NCBI GenBank assembly: GCA_011390335.1 | Contig: JAABSO010000013.1 | Span: 31,353-95,352 of the forward strand | Length of the DNA: 64,000 nt | Direction of reading: 5' to 3' | DNA from: Desulfotignum sp. | GTDB lineage: Bacteria; Desulfobacterota; Desulfobacteria; Desulfobacterales; Desulfobacteraceae | Part shown: positions 17,862 to 26,856 of the stretch, piece by piece | Numbering within the stretch: the stretch's first letter is position 1 | Layout: the number at the start of each line of letters is the position of its first letter | Notes under the pieces: generated by a model | What the model was told of the DNA's origin: nothing | The model's database searches: none | Seen by the model: the letters and a program-made list of their open reading frames with translations, nothing else | Program-made: the position numbers and the translations under genes

Positions 17862-19106
17862 ATGACCCGGACCATTGACAGGGAAAACACAAAAATTGCA
17901 GCCGCAAAAAAAATGCGGGATATCATGACCACCTATTACCTGGATGCATTGTCCGCCTTCCAGAACAACAGACAGGTGGCCTGGATCACCTCCGGGGGAC
18001 CTGTGGAACCCCTGGTGGCCATGGATATCATACCGGTGTATCCGGAAAACCACGGGGCCATGATCGGTTCGGCCAAGATGGGGGAAGAGCTGTGCAGCAA
18101 GGCGGAAGAGATGGGGTATTGTGCAGACCTGTGCGCCTATGCCAGGGCAGATATCGGCTGCTCCGTGGCAAAGGGCGGTCCCATAGGCGGTCTGCCAAAA
18201 CCTGACATGCTCATCTGCTGCAACAATATCTGCGGCACGGTTCTCAAGTGGTACGAAGTCCAGGCCCGGTATTATGGTGTGCCTTTGTTCATTTTGGATA
18301 CCCCGGTGTGCCACACAGGTTTTTTCCCGGAAACAGCCGCCTATGTCAAGGCCCAGATCACAGAATATATTGGATTTCTGGAAACCGTCACCAAACGAAA
18401 ACTGGACATGGACCGCTTGAACCAGGTGGGGCACCTGTCTTTTGAAGGACAGAAACTCTGGCAGCAGGTACTCAGGACCACGGCCCACAAGCCATCTCCC
18501 ATGAGTGCCTTTGACGCGTTCTTTTTTCTGGCCCTGATTGTCACCCTGCGGGGCACCACCACGGCTGTGGATTTTTACAGAGAATTGCTGGCGGAAATGA
18601 ATGACAGAATCGCCAAAGGCATCTCGGTTGTGCCGGATGAGCAATACCGCCTGCTCTGGGACAATCTGCCGGTGTGGCACCGGCTCAAATGGCTGTCAAA
18701 GAAATTTTCAGACCACAAGGCCTGCCTTGTGGCTGACACCTATACCTCGGCCTGGTGTGGGGCGATCCAGTATATTGACCCGGACAATTTTCTGGACTCC
18801 ATTGCCCAGGCATATACCCGTATCTACCTGAACATCGGCATCGACCAGATGGCAGACCAGGTCCTGGACATGATCCGGTTCTATGATGTAAACGGACTGG
18901 TCATGCACTCCAACCGGTCCTGCAAGCCCTATTCCTTCGGCCAGATGGACATCATGCACATTGTTCACAAAAAAACCGGCATTCCTGTTCTCATGCTGGA
19001 GGCGGACATGGTGGATCCCAGAAGCTTTTCCGAATCCCAGATGGACACCCGCATAGATGCATTCATGGAAATCATCCTTCAGAGAGGTACCACCTTAAAG
19101 GGGTGA
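17862..19106 (+). CDS. 2-hydroxyacyl-CoA dehydratase / BCR-type subunit (BcrB/HgdA-like)
   Basis: A 414-residue partner of the preceding subunit, same superfamily. The first half has TSGGPVEPLVAMDIIPVYPEN and the cysteine-rich EMGYCADLCAYARADIGC (Cys87, Cys91, Cys100) plus LICCNNICG (Cys119, Cys120, Cys124), a pattern seen in BcrB-like proteins. The C-terminal half has SNRSCKPYSFGQMD and LMLEADMVDPRSF, typical of the family end. It starts 18 bases after the previous stop and ends 3 bases before the activator start, so the three genes are tightly coupled. The alpha-type subunit normally carries the substrate carbonyl-binding site. Confidence 0.85.
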   Translation: MTRTIDRENTKIAAAKKMRDIMTTYYLDALSAFQNNRQVAWITSGGPVEPLVAMDIIPVYPENHGAMIGSAKMGEELCSKAEEMGYCADLCAYARADIGCSVAKGGPIGGLPKPDMLICCNNICGTVLKWYEVQARYYGVPLFILDTPVCHTGFFPETAAYVKAQITEYIGFLETVTKRKLDMDRLNQVGHLSFEGQKLWQQVLRTTAHKPSPMSAFDAFFFLALIVTLRGTTTAVDFYRELLAEMNDRIAKGISVVPDEQYRLLWDNLPVWHRLKWLSKKFSDHKACLVADTYTSAWCGAIQYIDPDNFLDSIAQAYTRIYLNIGIDQMADQVLDMIRFYDVNGLVMHSNRSCKPYSFGQMDIMHIVHKKTGIPVLMLEADMVDPRSFSESQMDTRIDAFMEIILQRGTTLKG

Positions 19107-19109
19107 CCA

Positions 19110-19877
19110 ATGATATATGCAGGCATTGATATCGGCTCCATAACCGCCAAGGCTGCACTGATAGAAAACAATCAGCTCAAGGCCACCCACATGGTGTTCA
19201 CAGGCTACAATCCGGCAGCCGCCGGAAGGCAGGTGTTTGATGAACTGCTCATGCAGACCGGCATATCAGCCAATGCCGTCAACAAGGTGGTGGCCACAGG
19301 ATACGGCAGGGCATCTGTGGATTTTGCACACAAAACATTGACGGAAATCATCTGCCACGGCACAGGTGCCCATTTTCTGAACCCTGGTGTCCGGGGTGTC
19401 ATTGATGTGGGGGGCCAGGACAGCAAGGCAATTTTACTGGATGCACACGGACATGTACAAAATTTTGCCATGAATGACAAATGCGCCGCCGGTACGGGCC
19501 GGTTCCTGGAGGTGATGGCCCAGGCCCTGCAGATCCCCCTGGACCAGATGGGAGAGATAAGCCTTGGGGCAGAAAATCCGGTGAAAATATCCTCCATCTG
19601 CACGGTATTTGCCGAATCAGAGGTCATTTCCATGATCGCCCGCCAGAAAGACCGCCGGGATATTGCCGCAGGTATCCACAGATCTGCAGCCTTGCGTGTG
19701 GCATCCCTTGCCGGGAAGATACACCTTGCCCCGCCCGTTGTCATGACCGGCGGGGTGGCAAAAAACAAGGGGATGGTACAGGCCCTGGAAGATTATCTGG
19801 GGTATGGTATACAGGTGGGGACTGTCCCCCAGGAAAACGGGGCTGTGGGTGCTGCGGTTCTGGCATCCGGCACCTGA
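19110..19877 (+). CDS. ATP-dependent dehydratase activator (BadF/HgdC family)
   Basis: A 255-residue ASKHA-fold ATPase that injects a low-potential electron into the dehydratase at the cost of ATP. Seen: phosphate-1 region GIDIGSITAKAAL, the DVGGQDSKAI block at 100-108, and two cysteines, Cys125 in NDKCAAGTGRF and Cys164 in SSICTVFAESEV, which in the homodimer would hold a bridging [4Fe-4S] cluster. The length matches dehydratase activators (about 260) rather than the long BcrA subunit. A GGGGTGACC ribosome site precedes the ATG. Reduced ferredoxin, perhaps the protein at 16137, would be its electron donor. Confidence 0.9.
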   Translation: MIYAGIDIGSITAKAALIENNQLKATHMVFTGYNPAAAGRQVFDELLMQTGISANAVNKVVATGYGRASVDFAHKTLTEIICHGTGAHFLNPGVRGVIDVGGQDSKAILLDAHGHVQNFAMNDKCAAGTGRFLEVMAQALQIPLDQMGEISLGAENPVKISSICTVFAESEVISMIARQKDRRDIAAGIHRSAALRVASLAGKIHLAPPVVMTGGVAKNKGMVQALEDYLGYGIQVGTVPQENGAVGAAVLASGT

Positions 19878-19929
19878 ATGGCAGCAGCCTTAAAAAAATA
19901 TTTGCAAACCGTTTTCTCAGGAAAAATAT

Positions 19930-20709
19930 ATGGAAATCACATGGCTGGGAACAGCCGGTTTTGACATCAGCACCAAAGACAGCCATTTTTTGATAGATCC
20001 CTATGTCAGCCGCAACCCTGAGGCCGAACCGGTGCAGCCCAAAAAACCGGCTGACCTGGCCGGGGCAGACCGGATTTTTATCTCCCATGGCCATTTTGAT
20101 CACCTCATGGATCTGCCTGGGATCCTGGCGCAGGACCCTGAAAAACCCGCCCGGGTATTTTGTTCTGCAACCGCTGCAAAAACCCTGGAAAAAATGGGGG
20201 TTTCTCCGGCCCGCATCTACAGGGTAACCCGGAACAACACAGCTGTCCGGTTCGGCCATGTGGCAGCCCGGGCCAGCTTTGGCCGCCATATCCGGTTTGA
20301 TCTTTCCCTGGTGGCCACCACCCTGGCCAGAATGCATATGCGGTTTTTCCATATCCTGCCGCTGTTTACCGGATATCCCTGCGGCCGGGTCCTGAGCTGG
20401 CGCTTTTCTCTGGAAGGCAGGACCATACAGCACCTGGGCAGTGCCGGGATTTCACCCGGAGAACTGGAGAACCTGGGGCCTGCGGATGTTCTGATGCTGC
20501 CCCTGCAAGGGCATTCAGACATCTGCAGGATTGCCGCAGACCTGGCGGTGCGCCTGGCACCCCGGTCCGTCATCGTCCACCACCATGACAATTTTTATCC
20601 CCCGGTTTCCCAGACCGTGGATATTGCCCCGTTTGTGGAACAGGTGAACCGGCAGTGTCCGGATACCCGCATCATTGTTCCCCGGATAAACATTCCCTTT
20701 ACCTTGTAA
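19930..20709 (+). CDS. MBL-fold metallohydrolase (UlaG-like)
   Basis: A 259-residue metallo-beta-lactamase-fold protein. The metal-binding motif SHGHFDHL is at about 55-62 after MEITWLGTAGFDI and LIDPYVSR, features of the UlaG/L-ascorbate-6-P lactonase-like branch. Further metal ligands are probably in QHLGSAG and LQGHSD and in IVHHHDN. No signal peptide is seen, so it should be cytosolic. It follows the dehydratase activator by about 50 bases on the same strand. A role as a thioesterase or lactonase on a pathway intermediate is possible but not shown by sequence. Confidence 0.8.
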   Translation: MEITWLGTAGFDISTKDSHFLIDPYVSRNPEAEPVQPKKPADLAGADRIFISHGHFDHLMDLPGILAQDPEKPARVFCSATAAKTLEKMGVSPARIYRVTRNNTAVRFGHVAARASFGRHIRFDLSLVATTLARMHMRFFHILPLFTGYPCGRVLSWRFSLEGRTIQHLGSAGISPGELENLGPADVLMLPLQGHSDICRIAADLAVRLAPRSVIVHHHDNFYPPVSQTVDIAPFVEQVNRQCPDTRIIVPRINIPFTL

Positions 20710-20802
20710 CTGCGTAATTCAACAGAAAAAAGCCATTTCAATTGAAAAGGTTCTGTTGTAAACTGCTTTTCTTTGAATAACGGTTGCATAAACAGTGGGC
20801 AC

Positions 20803-23001
20803 ATGACTTTTAACGGAAATTTGACATACGGCATATTCTCCCTGATTTCAGGGATGATCAGCATAGGCCTTGCTGTTTACCTGGCCCCATTCTGGCGCAG
20901 GTTCGGAGCACGGCAGCTCATGCTGCTGACAGCTGCCAGTGCCGTGTGGAGCATGACCTATGCCATGGAGCTGTTAAGCCCTGATTTTATGGTCAAACTG
21001 TTCTGGGTCAGGCTGGAATATACAGGGAGTGCCTGGATCGGCATGCTGGTGTTCACATTCATTGTGTCCATATCCGGCAGAACCGGAAAACTGACCCGCG
21101 CCACCTTGCTGCTGCTCTGCCTGGTGCCCTCAGCAACCCTGGTGCTGGTGTTTACCAATGAGATGCACGGTCTCATGTGGCAGCATGCCTGGACAGAAAA
21201 CATTTCCGGCATGGAGGCGCTTTTCTACCACAGGGGATTTGGATTCTGGATTTTTCTTATCTTTTCCTACGCCCTTCTTTTCTGGGCCACCCTGATCCTG
21301 ATACATGCTGTTTTTGTTGCTGAACGGGACCATTTTCGCAGACAATTGCAAATCATTCTGCTGGGCATCATGGTCCCCTGGATCTGCAATATTGTGTATA
21401 TTTTTAAATTCCCGCTTTTGCAGGGCATTGATCTGACCCCTTTTGCCTTTATGGTCACAGGGCTGATCTTTGTCTGGGCACTGACCCGCTACCAGCTGCT
21501 GCACCTTATCCCCCTGGCCCGGGAAGCTGTCATGGACAGCATGGGAGATCCGGTGGTGGTAATTGATACGGCAGACCGGGTGGTGGAAGTGAACCAGGCC
21601 TGCACCAGACTGTTTGGCATCAAAAATTTTGTATCAGGGATGCATGATGCCCAAGAAATGTTCCCCGATCTTTTCAACCTTGTGGAACAGCACCGGATGC
21701 ATGCCCCTGTTTTTTTTGAAGCCGCTTTTGCGGCAAAAGGCATTTTGTATCACTGGCATCTTTCCATCTCCGCCCTTTCAGGTGCCCGCCAGGACCATAA
21801 AGGCTGGCTGGTTGTTTTCCGGGACATCACGGAACAGAAACAGACCGAAACCGCCCTGCGCCAGGCACGGGACTATGTCAAAGGGATCATCAATTCCATG
21901 CCCTCCATCCTCATCGGCGTGGATGACAAAGGCGTGGTAACCCAGTGGAACCTGGAAGCTGAAAAAATGACCGGCATCCCTGCTGACAAAGCCCGGAACC
22001 AGTTTCTCTCGGCAGTCTTCCCCCATGGCGCTGAAATTGTTACCAACATTGTAACTGCCATAGACACCCGAAAGGTCCAGAAAAAGGAAAAAACCACCCT
22101 GATTCTGAACAGCCGGACCTGTATTACGGATATAACCATTTATCCCATCCTCTCAGACAGTCTGCCAGGGGCGGTACTCCGGGTTGATGACATCAGTGAG
22201 CGGGCCAAAATGGAAGAGATGATGGTCCATTCGGAAAAAATGATCTCCGTGGGCGGCCTGGCTGCAGGCATGGCCCATGAGATCAACAATCCTTTGGCCG
22301 GTATGCTCCAGATAATCCAGGTAATCCAGAACCGGCTGTCCAGGCCCCTGCCTGCCAACCTGGAAACAGCCCAAAAGCATGGTCTTAACCTGGATAAAAT
22401 TTCTGCCTACATGGCAGACCGGCAGATTTTTGATCTCATGGAACAGGCCATTACCGTGGGAAAGCGGGCTGCCGCCATTGTACAGAACATGCTGTCTTTC
22501 AGCCGAAAGAGCGACAGCCGGCGATCCAGCCATCTGCTTTCGGAAATGATGGATGCCACCCTGGATCTTGTAAAAAACGATTTCAATCTGAAAAAACAGT
22601 ATGACATTCTGGCTGTTGAGATTGTTACCAGAAAGGATGCAGAACTGCCGCCGGTGCCCTGTGAAAAAACCAAAATTCAGCAGGTATTTTTCAATATTCT
22701 GAAAAACGGGGTAGAGGCCATGTCCGATGCCCGGATCCCCCAGCCCAGGTTTGAAATACGCTACTTTCTGGAAGACGGTATGGCAGGGGTGGAGATACGG
22801 GACAATGGCCCCGGCATCCCCAAAAATGTCCGGAAACGGATATTTGAACCATTTTTTACCACCAAGGAGGTGGGCATCGGCACAGGGCTGGGGCTTTCGG
22901 TCTCATATTTCATCATCACGGAAAACCATGGCGGCGAAATGGGCGTAACCTCCACACCAGGAACCGGCACAGCCTTTTTTGTCAAACTGCCCCTGTCCTG
23001 A
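20803..23001 (+). CDS. Sensor histidine kinase (7TM-PAS-PAS-HisKA-HATPase)
   Basis: A 732-residue membrane kinase, read from ATG 20803 (a TTG at 20773 in frame is an alternative). Residues about 1-225 form seven hydrophobic helices like the HisKA_7TM input module. Two PAS domains follow (about 240-350 and 360-460), then HisKA with the phospho-acceptor in MAHEINNPLAGM (His about 491), and HATPase_c with the N-box NILKNGVEAM, DNGPGIP and GTGLGLSVSYF. No response regulator gene is adjacent, so its partner is unknown. The downstream gene is on the opposite strand. Confidence 0.92.
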   Translation: MTFNGNLTYGIFSLISGMISIGLAVYLAPFWRRFGARQLMLLTAASAVWSMTYAMELLSPDFMVKLFWVRLEYTGSAWIGMLVFTFIVSISGRTGKLTRATLLLLCLVPSATLVLVFTNEMHGLMWQHAWTENISGMEALFYHRGFGFWIFLIFSYALLFWATLILIHAVFVAERDHFRRQLQIILLGIMVPWICNIVYIFKFPLLQGIDLTPFAFMVTGLIFVWALTRYQLLHLIPLAREAVMDSMGDPVVVIDTADRVVEVNQACTRLFGIKNFVSGMHDAQEMFPDLFNLVEQHRMHAPVFFEAAFAAKGILYHWHLSISALSGARQDHKGWLVVFRDITEQKQTETALRQARDYVKGIINSMPSILIGVDDKGVVTQWNLEAEKMTGIPADKARNQFLSAVFPHGAEIVTNIVTAIDTRKVQKKEKTTLILNSRTCITDITIYPILSDSLPGAVLRVDDISERAKMEEMMVHSEKMISVGGLAAGMAHEINNPLAGMLQIIQVIQNRLSRPLPANLETAQKHGLNLDKISAYMADRQIFDLMEQAITVGKRAAAIVQNMLSFSRKSDSRRSSHLLSEMMDATLDLVKNDFNLKKQYDILAVEIVTRKDAELPPVPCEKTKIQQVFFNILKNGVEAMSDARIPQPRFEIRYFLEDGMAGVEIRDNGPGIPKNVRKRIFEPFFTTKEVGIGTGLGLSVSYFIITENHGGEMGVTSTPGTGTAFFVKLPLS

Positions 23002-23040
23002 CAGCCCGACGATTTTACCACACCTGCAGCCCTGGGCGGT

Positions 23041-23499
23041 CTACCACACCTCAGGATAGGCCACGTCCACAAATTTTTCTTCCATCATGTGCTTGTGGCC
23101 CCTTTCCATGGCTGCCAGGTCCATGAAAATGGATTTCAACCCGGGATCAGTGCAGTTTTCAGCCAGGGCCGTGTATTTTTTCATGGCGATCTCCTCGTTT
23201 TTCATGGCCAGGCCGATGGCATTCTTAAGGTCCATATCTGCCGTGACTTTCGGCATCTCAATGGTTTCAGACACATGAAAATCCTTATCACAGTCAAAAT
23301 ACCCGGTATCCACTTTTTTCTGGTTCAATAGATCGTTAAGGATCTGCTCATGCCTGGCTTCTTCTTTGGCAAAACCTGAAAACACGCCTTTAAGGTAGTT
23401 ATCTTTAATCCGCTGAGAAACCTGTTCGTAAAAATCTTTTGCATCAATCTCACTCTGGATGGCATCGGAAATTGCTCCGCGGTATGCATCTAAGTCCAT
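23041..23499 (-). CDS. Ferritin-like / rubrerythrin-type di-iron protein
   Basis: A 152-residue four-helix protein. Metal-ligand pairs of the ferritin-like fold are visible: the SEIDAKDFYEQV glutamate, EEARHEQIL in helix 2, MKNEEIAMKKY in helix 3 and MERGHKHMMEE in helix 4. There is no rubredoxin domain, so it is a short 'erythrin-like' form. Such proteins commonly handle peroxide or store or sense iron in anaerobes. It is monocistronic by context, with a 176-base gap to the upstream flavin oxidoreductase gene. A second ferritin-like gene, only distantly similar, is at 36411. Confidence 0.8.
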   Translation of the reverse strand: MDLDAYRGAISDAIQSEIDAKDFYEQVSQRIKDNYLKGVFSGFAKEEARHEQILNDLLNQKKVDTGYFDCDKDFHVSETIEMPKVTADMDLKNAIGLAMKNEEIAMKKYTALAENCTDPGLKSIFMDLAAMERGHKHMMEEKFVDVAYPEVW

Positions 23500-23675
23500 A
23501 AAAATCCTCCCTGGTCTTTTCCGGTTATTTATTTATACTCGATGATCAAGTTTTTGTGCATGGTTTCTGAAAAACGGATCAGGCTGGCGTTATCTACCAC
23601 AGCATTTGTGACCCCATGACGGCACAGATAATGCCATTAACGCAACCCCACAACCACACATGCCGATATCATATA

Positions 23676-24743
23676 TCATGGCAGCGGCGTTGCTGTATAG
23701 GCAACCCCTGCCTCTTCAGATCCATACAGCGCCAGTTCGCGGCCTGCGGCAATATCCGATACCAGGTCTGGATTCAAAAGCATGGATTTACCGGACAGCA
23801 CCAGATCTGCGTTTTGCAATGCCTGCTCTGCTGTTTTTTTATCATGAATTTTTCCACAGATCAGCAGGGGCAGGTCTGTGGCATCCCGGGTGATGCCTGC
23901 CATGGTTTTGTCCGTGCCGAATGCGGGCTGGGAACAATCATAGGTGGAAACGGAAATGGCATCAATGGGCTCCTGTGAGAACAGGTGGATCATTTTTTGC
24001 CATTCTGCAGCATCGGAAAACAAAGAGACTTCCGTATCAGCAATGCCCCAGTTGGAAACCCGCACCAGCAGAAGCCGGTCACCAGGAATCTGCGGCCGTA
24101 CTGCCTGGATCACCTCATGGACAAACCGGAACCGGTTTTCCATGGACCCGCCGTAGGCATCGGTTCTCCGGTTGGCGTAGGTGGACAGAAACTGGCTGAG
24201 CAGATACCCGTGGGCACAATGCAGCTCCAGGCCGTCAAACCCGGCTGCCATAACCCCTTTGGCGGTTTCCACAAACCCGTTGATCACATGGTCCATATCA
24301 AAGCGGCTCATCTGCTCCGGCACCGGATATGGTGCACCGATCATGGGATTTTCCTGCATCGGCGCCACCGGACTGGGGGCAATTACCCGGTTGGCCGGAT
24401 TGATCCCATCATAAGCCATACGGCCGCAGTGAAATACCTGGCACACAGACACAGCCCCGTGCCTGCGAATCTCATCGGTCACATTTTTCCAGGCATCCAA
24501 CTGGTTCTGGTTCAATATCCTGGCCTGGCCGGGATAGCCCTGGGCACTTTCATAATCGGTCACAATGGCTTCGGTGTACACCATACCGGCCCCGTTCCTG
24601 GCCCGGGTTATTAAAAACTGCAGTACATCCTCTCTGGGGATGCTGTCTCCGGATGCCGACATCCGGGTCATGGGTGCCACACCGATGCGGTTTTTACAGG
24701 TAATCTCTTTGATGGTAAAGGGTGAAAACAGCAAAGATGTCAT
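23676..24743 (-). CDS. NADH:flavin oxidoreductase (Old Yellow Enzyme family)
   Basis: A 355-residue FMN-binding TIM barrel. Seen: LFSPFTIKEITCKNRIGVAPMTRMSA at the N-terminus, the VCQVFHCGRM block (the family more often has QL.H.GR), the substrate/FMN motif DGLELHCAHGYLLSQFLS with NRRTDAYGGS, and GKIHDKKTAEQAL in the phosphate-binding region. It lacks the C-terminal [4Fe-4S] and NAD domains of 2,4-dienoyl-CoA reductase, so it is a stand-alone ene-reductase-like enzyme. The physiological substrate is unknown. It is transcribed with, and about 50 bases downstream of, the elaA-type gene. Confidence 0.88.
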   Translation of the reverse strand: MTSLLFSPFTIKEITCKNRIGVAPMTRMSASGDSIPREDVLQFLITRARNGAGMVYTEAIVTDYESAQGYPGQARILNQNQLDAWKNVTDEIRRHGAVSVCQVFHCGRMAYDGINPANRVIAPSPVAPMQENPMIGAPYPVPEQMSRFDMDHVINGFVETAKGVMAAGFDGLELHCAHGYLLSQFLSTYANRRTDAYGGSMENRFRFVHEVIQAVRPQIPGDRLLLVRVSNWGIADTEVSLFSDAAEWQKMIHLFSQEPIDAISVSTYDCSQPAFGTDKTMAGITRDATDLPLLICGKIHDKKTAEQALQNADLVLSGKSMLLNPDLVSDIAAGRELALYGSEEAGVAYTATPLP

Positions 24744-24790
24744 CTTGATCTCCCTGGTTAAAGGTGGGAACCAACGTTCTTTTGGATAAT

Positions 24791-25264
24791 CTAAGCCTGA
24801 TTTCTGGTCATGTCAATGTGGGCAATCCCATCTTCCAGATAGGGGGCGGACACCGGCACAAACCCGTGGCAGCGGTAAAAATGGACCAGATAGGTCTGGG
24901 CCCCGATGGTGATGTCCCTGCCCGGCCAGACCCGGCCGGTTTCATCCAGAATCTTTTTCACCAGCGTATGGCCCAGTCCGGTTTTCCGGTACAGGGGCGC
25001 CACCACCACCCGGCCGAAACTGATGTTGGAAAATTGGTCACCCGGCGCCAGTATCCGGGCATAGGCAGCCAGGCTGCCGTCCTGTGCCCGGCCGGTGAGA
25101 TGCAGGGTATCTGCCAGCACATCTTTGCCATCCAGTTCCGGATATGCACAGGCCTGTTCCACCACAAACACATCCACCCGTAGTTTGAGCAGTTCATACA
25201 GCTGCTTTGCATCCAGCGCATCAAAATGGGTTAGCTGCCATGCAATCGTGTTGTCATCTGTCAT
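24791..25264 (-). CDS. elaA: GNAT N-acetyltransferase, ElaA family
   Basis: A 157-residue acetyltransferase. The ElaA hallmark LYELLKLRVDVFVVEQACAYPELDGKD is near the N-terminus (about 24-50, given here only as a motif order: LKLR, FVVEQ, YPELDG). The acetyl-CoA-binding loop is VVVAPLYRKTGLGHTLV, and the family ending YRCHGFVPVSAPYLEDGIAHIDM is present. The acceptor substrate of ElaA proteins is unknown. The gene is the first of a probable two-gene unit with the flavin oxidoreductase. Confidence 0.88.
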   Translation of the reverse strand: MTDDNTIAWQLTHFDALDAKQLYELLKLRVDVFVVEQACAYPELDGKDVLADTLHLTGRAQDGSLAAYARILAPGDQFSNISFGRVVVAPLYRKTGLGHTLVKKILDETGRVWPGRDITIGAQTYLVHFYRCHGFVPVSAPYLEDGIAHIDMTRNQA

Positions 25265-25357
25265 GTTTTCATGCCCTTTTTCTATTCTTTCCTTGATACC
25301 CCATCATCTCGACAAGTGCAAGACCTGAGACCGGCAGATCCAGGGCAATCGCATGTA

Positions 25358-25503
25358 GATGCAGCATCACCCATATTGACATAGCCCCCTGCGGGTGCCG
25401 TGTGACAGGACCGTTAGATGGCAATCTCGGGCCGGTCACACGGCACCCGCAGGGGGCGGGCATCAAGCGGCTGAACAGGATGTGGTTACATGCGATGGCC
25501 CTG
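25358..25503. repeat. Hairpin-bearing dispersed repeat, copy B
   Basis: Second copy of the element at 5963-6109, alignable end to end with one single-base indel. Its inverted repeat is perfect over 22 bp: 25385-25406 (CCCCCTGCGGGTGCCGTG...) pairs with 25435-25456, enclosing a 28-base loop. It lies in the 548-base gap between the divergent elaA gene and the molybdopterin-binding gene. The remainder of that gap holds no recognisable gene. Confidence 0.8.
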
Positions 25504-25812
25504 TCGACAGATCCGGCATCCGGTATTTTGAGCATGTCCGCTTGTGTCGCTTCTTCAAGGATATTAGGCCGAAAAAAAGGCATTGTCTATAACTGTTGCA
25601 GACGGTGCCTGTGAATCCAAGACCCGTGTCGGGCCGTTATTGGTAGACCCTGGATAAACTGCTGAAAAGAGATTGACATTACCTTTAATGCCTGTGAAAA
25701 TAACATATTGTAAAATAGGTTACATCATTGACTGCCCGCCGGACAGAGCGATTTGCTGTATCCATGCACCTATGCCAGATATGTCGGCCGGTATGATAAA
25801 GGAGAACCATCC

Positions 25813-26853
25813 TTGAAATTTTATGAAAAAGACCGTATGCAGTCCCTGCCTGTAAGGGATGCTGTGGGGAAAATGCTGCTCCATGATATTACCCGGATCG
25901 TTCCGGATATGTTCAAGGGACCGGCCTTCAGAAAAGGCCATATCATTACTGAGGCGGACGTGGACCAGCTGCTGGATCTGGGCAAGCAGCACGTATATGT
26001 GGCATGCCTTAACGGCGAAATCCACGAGAACGATGCTGCACTTCGTATTGCCCGGGCTGCTGCTGGAAAAAATATTGCACTTTCCGATCCTAAAGAGGGC
26101 AAGGTGGGGTTTTCCGCCAGAACATTCGGCCTGCTTAAAATAGATGTGGAAGGGCTGGAACAGCTCAACAGCATACCGGAGGTCATCTGTGCGACCATGC
26201 ACACCAACCAGACCGTGGAGCAGGGACAGGATCTGGCCGGCACCCGGGTTATCCCGCTGTCCATTGATACGAACCATATCAGTGCCGCCGAAAAAGTGTG
26301 TGAAACATTTTTTCCCATCATTGATATCAAACCCCTAGTCCGGGTGGATGTGGGGCTTGTGGTCACCGGATCGGAAGTGTTTTCCGGCAGAATCAGGGAC
26401 GGGTTCGGTCCTGTTGTCCAGAAGAAATTTGAAGACCTGGGCTCCAGGGTCATGGATAAAAAGATTGTTTCCGATGACATGGACATGACCGTGGCAGCCA
26501 TCAAAGATTTTGTGGACCGCGGGGCAAAATGTATCGCTGTCACAGGAGGCATGTCTGTGGATCCCGATGACCTGACCCCGGCCGCCATCCGGAAAGCCGG
26601 CGGTAAGGTGATGTTTTACGGGGCACCGGTACTGCCCGGTGCCATGTTTCTGCTGGCTTATATTAAAGATGTGCCGGTGATCGGCCTGCCCGGATGTGTC
26701 ATGTATTACCGGGCCTCAATTTTCGATCTGGTGGTACCCCGGCTGCTGGCAGGGGAAACCGTCACCCACAAAGAGATTATCCGCATGGGCCACGGAGGGT
26801 TCTGCACTGCCTGCAAAACCTGCCGGTATCCGCAATGCAGTTTTGGAAAATAA
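25813..26853 (+). CDS. Molybdopterin-binding (MoeA/MogA-like) protein
   Basis: A 346-residue protein with a MoCF-biosynthesis (molybdopterin-binding) domain in its second half: DVGLVVTGSEVFSGRI, DDMDMTVAAIKDFV, and the loop ITGGMSVDPDD read here as VTGGMSVDPDDLTPAA, then PVIGLPGCVMYY. The N-terminal part resembles the MoeA-like SLPVRDAVGKMLLHDITRI. A TTG start at 25813 is chosen because AAAGGAGA lies 8 bases upstream; ATG 25837 is an alternative. The C-terminus has a cysteine cluster (CTACKTCRYPQC) that could bind a metal. The next gene, XdhC-like, starts 3 bases later, pointing to cofactor delivery to a molybdenum hydroxylase. Confidence 0.8.
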   Translation: MKFYEKDRMQSLPVRDAVGKMLLHDITRIVPDMFKGPAFRKGHIITEADVDQLLDLGKQHVYVACLNGEIHENDAALRIARAAAGKNIALSDPKEGKVGFSARTFGLLKIDVEGLEQLNSIPEVICATMHTNQTVEQGQDLAGTRVIPLSIDTNHISAAEKVCETFFPIIDIKPLVRVDVGLVVTGSEVFSGRIRDGFGPVVQKKFEDLGSRVMDKKIVSDDMDMTVAAIKDFVDRGAKCIAVTGGMSVDPDDLTPAAIRKAGGKVMFYGAPVLPGAMFLLAYIKDVPVIGLPGCVMYYRASIFDLVVPRLLAGETVTHKEIIRMGHGGFCTACKTCRYPQCSFGK

Positions 26854-26856
26854 ATC

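Noticed and set aside
17427..18680. 417-codon open frame on the minus strand
   Set aside because: Antisense to the two dehydratase subunit genes, which are clearly real by motifs and spacing.
16137..20709. Class I benzoyl-CoA reductase (bcrABCD)
   Set aside because: Only one ATPase gene of 255 residues is present; BCR needs two different, one of them much longer. A 2-hydroxyacyl-CoA dehydratase with activator fits better.
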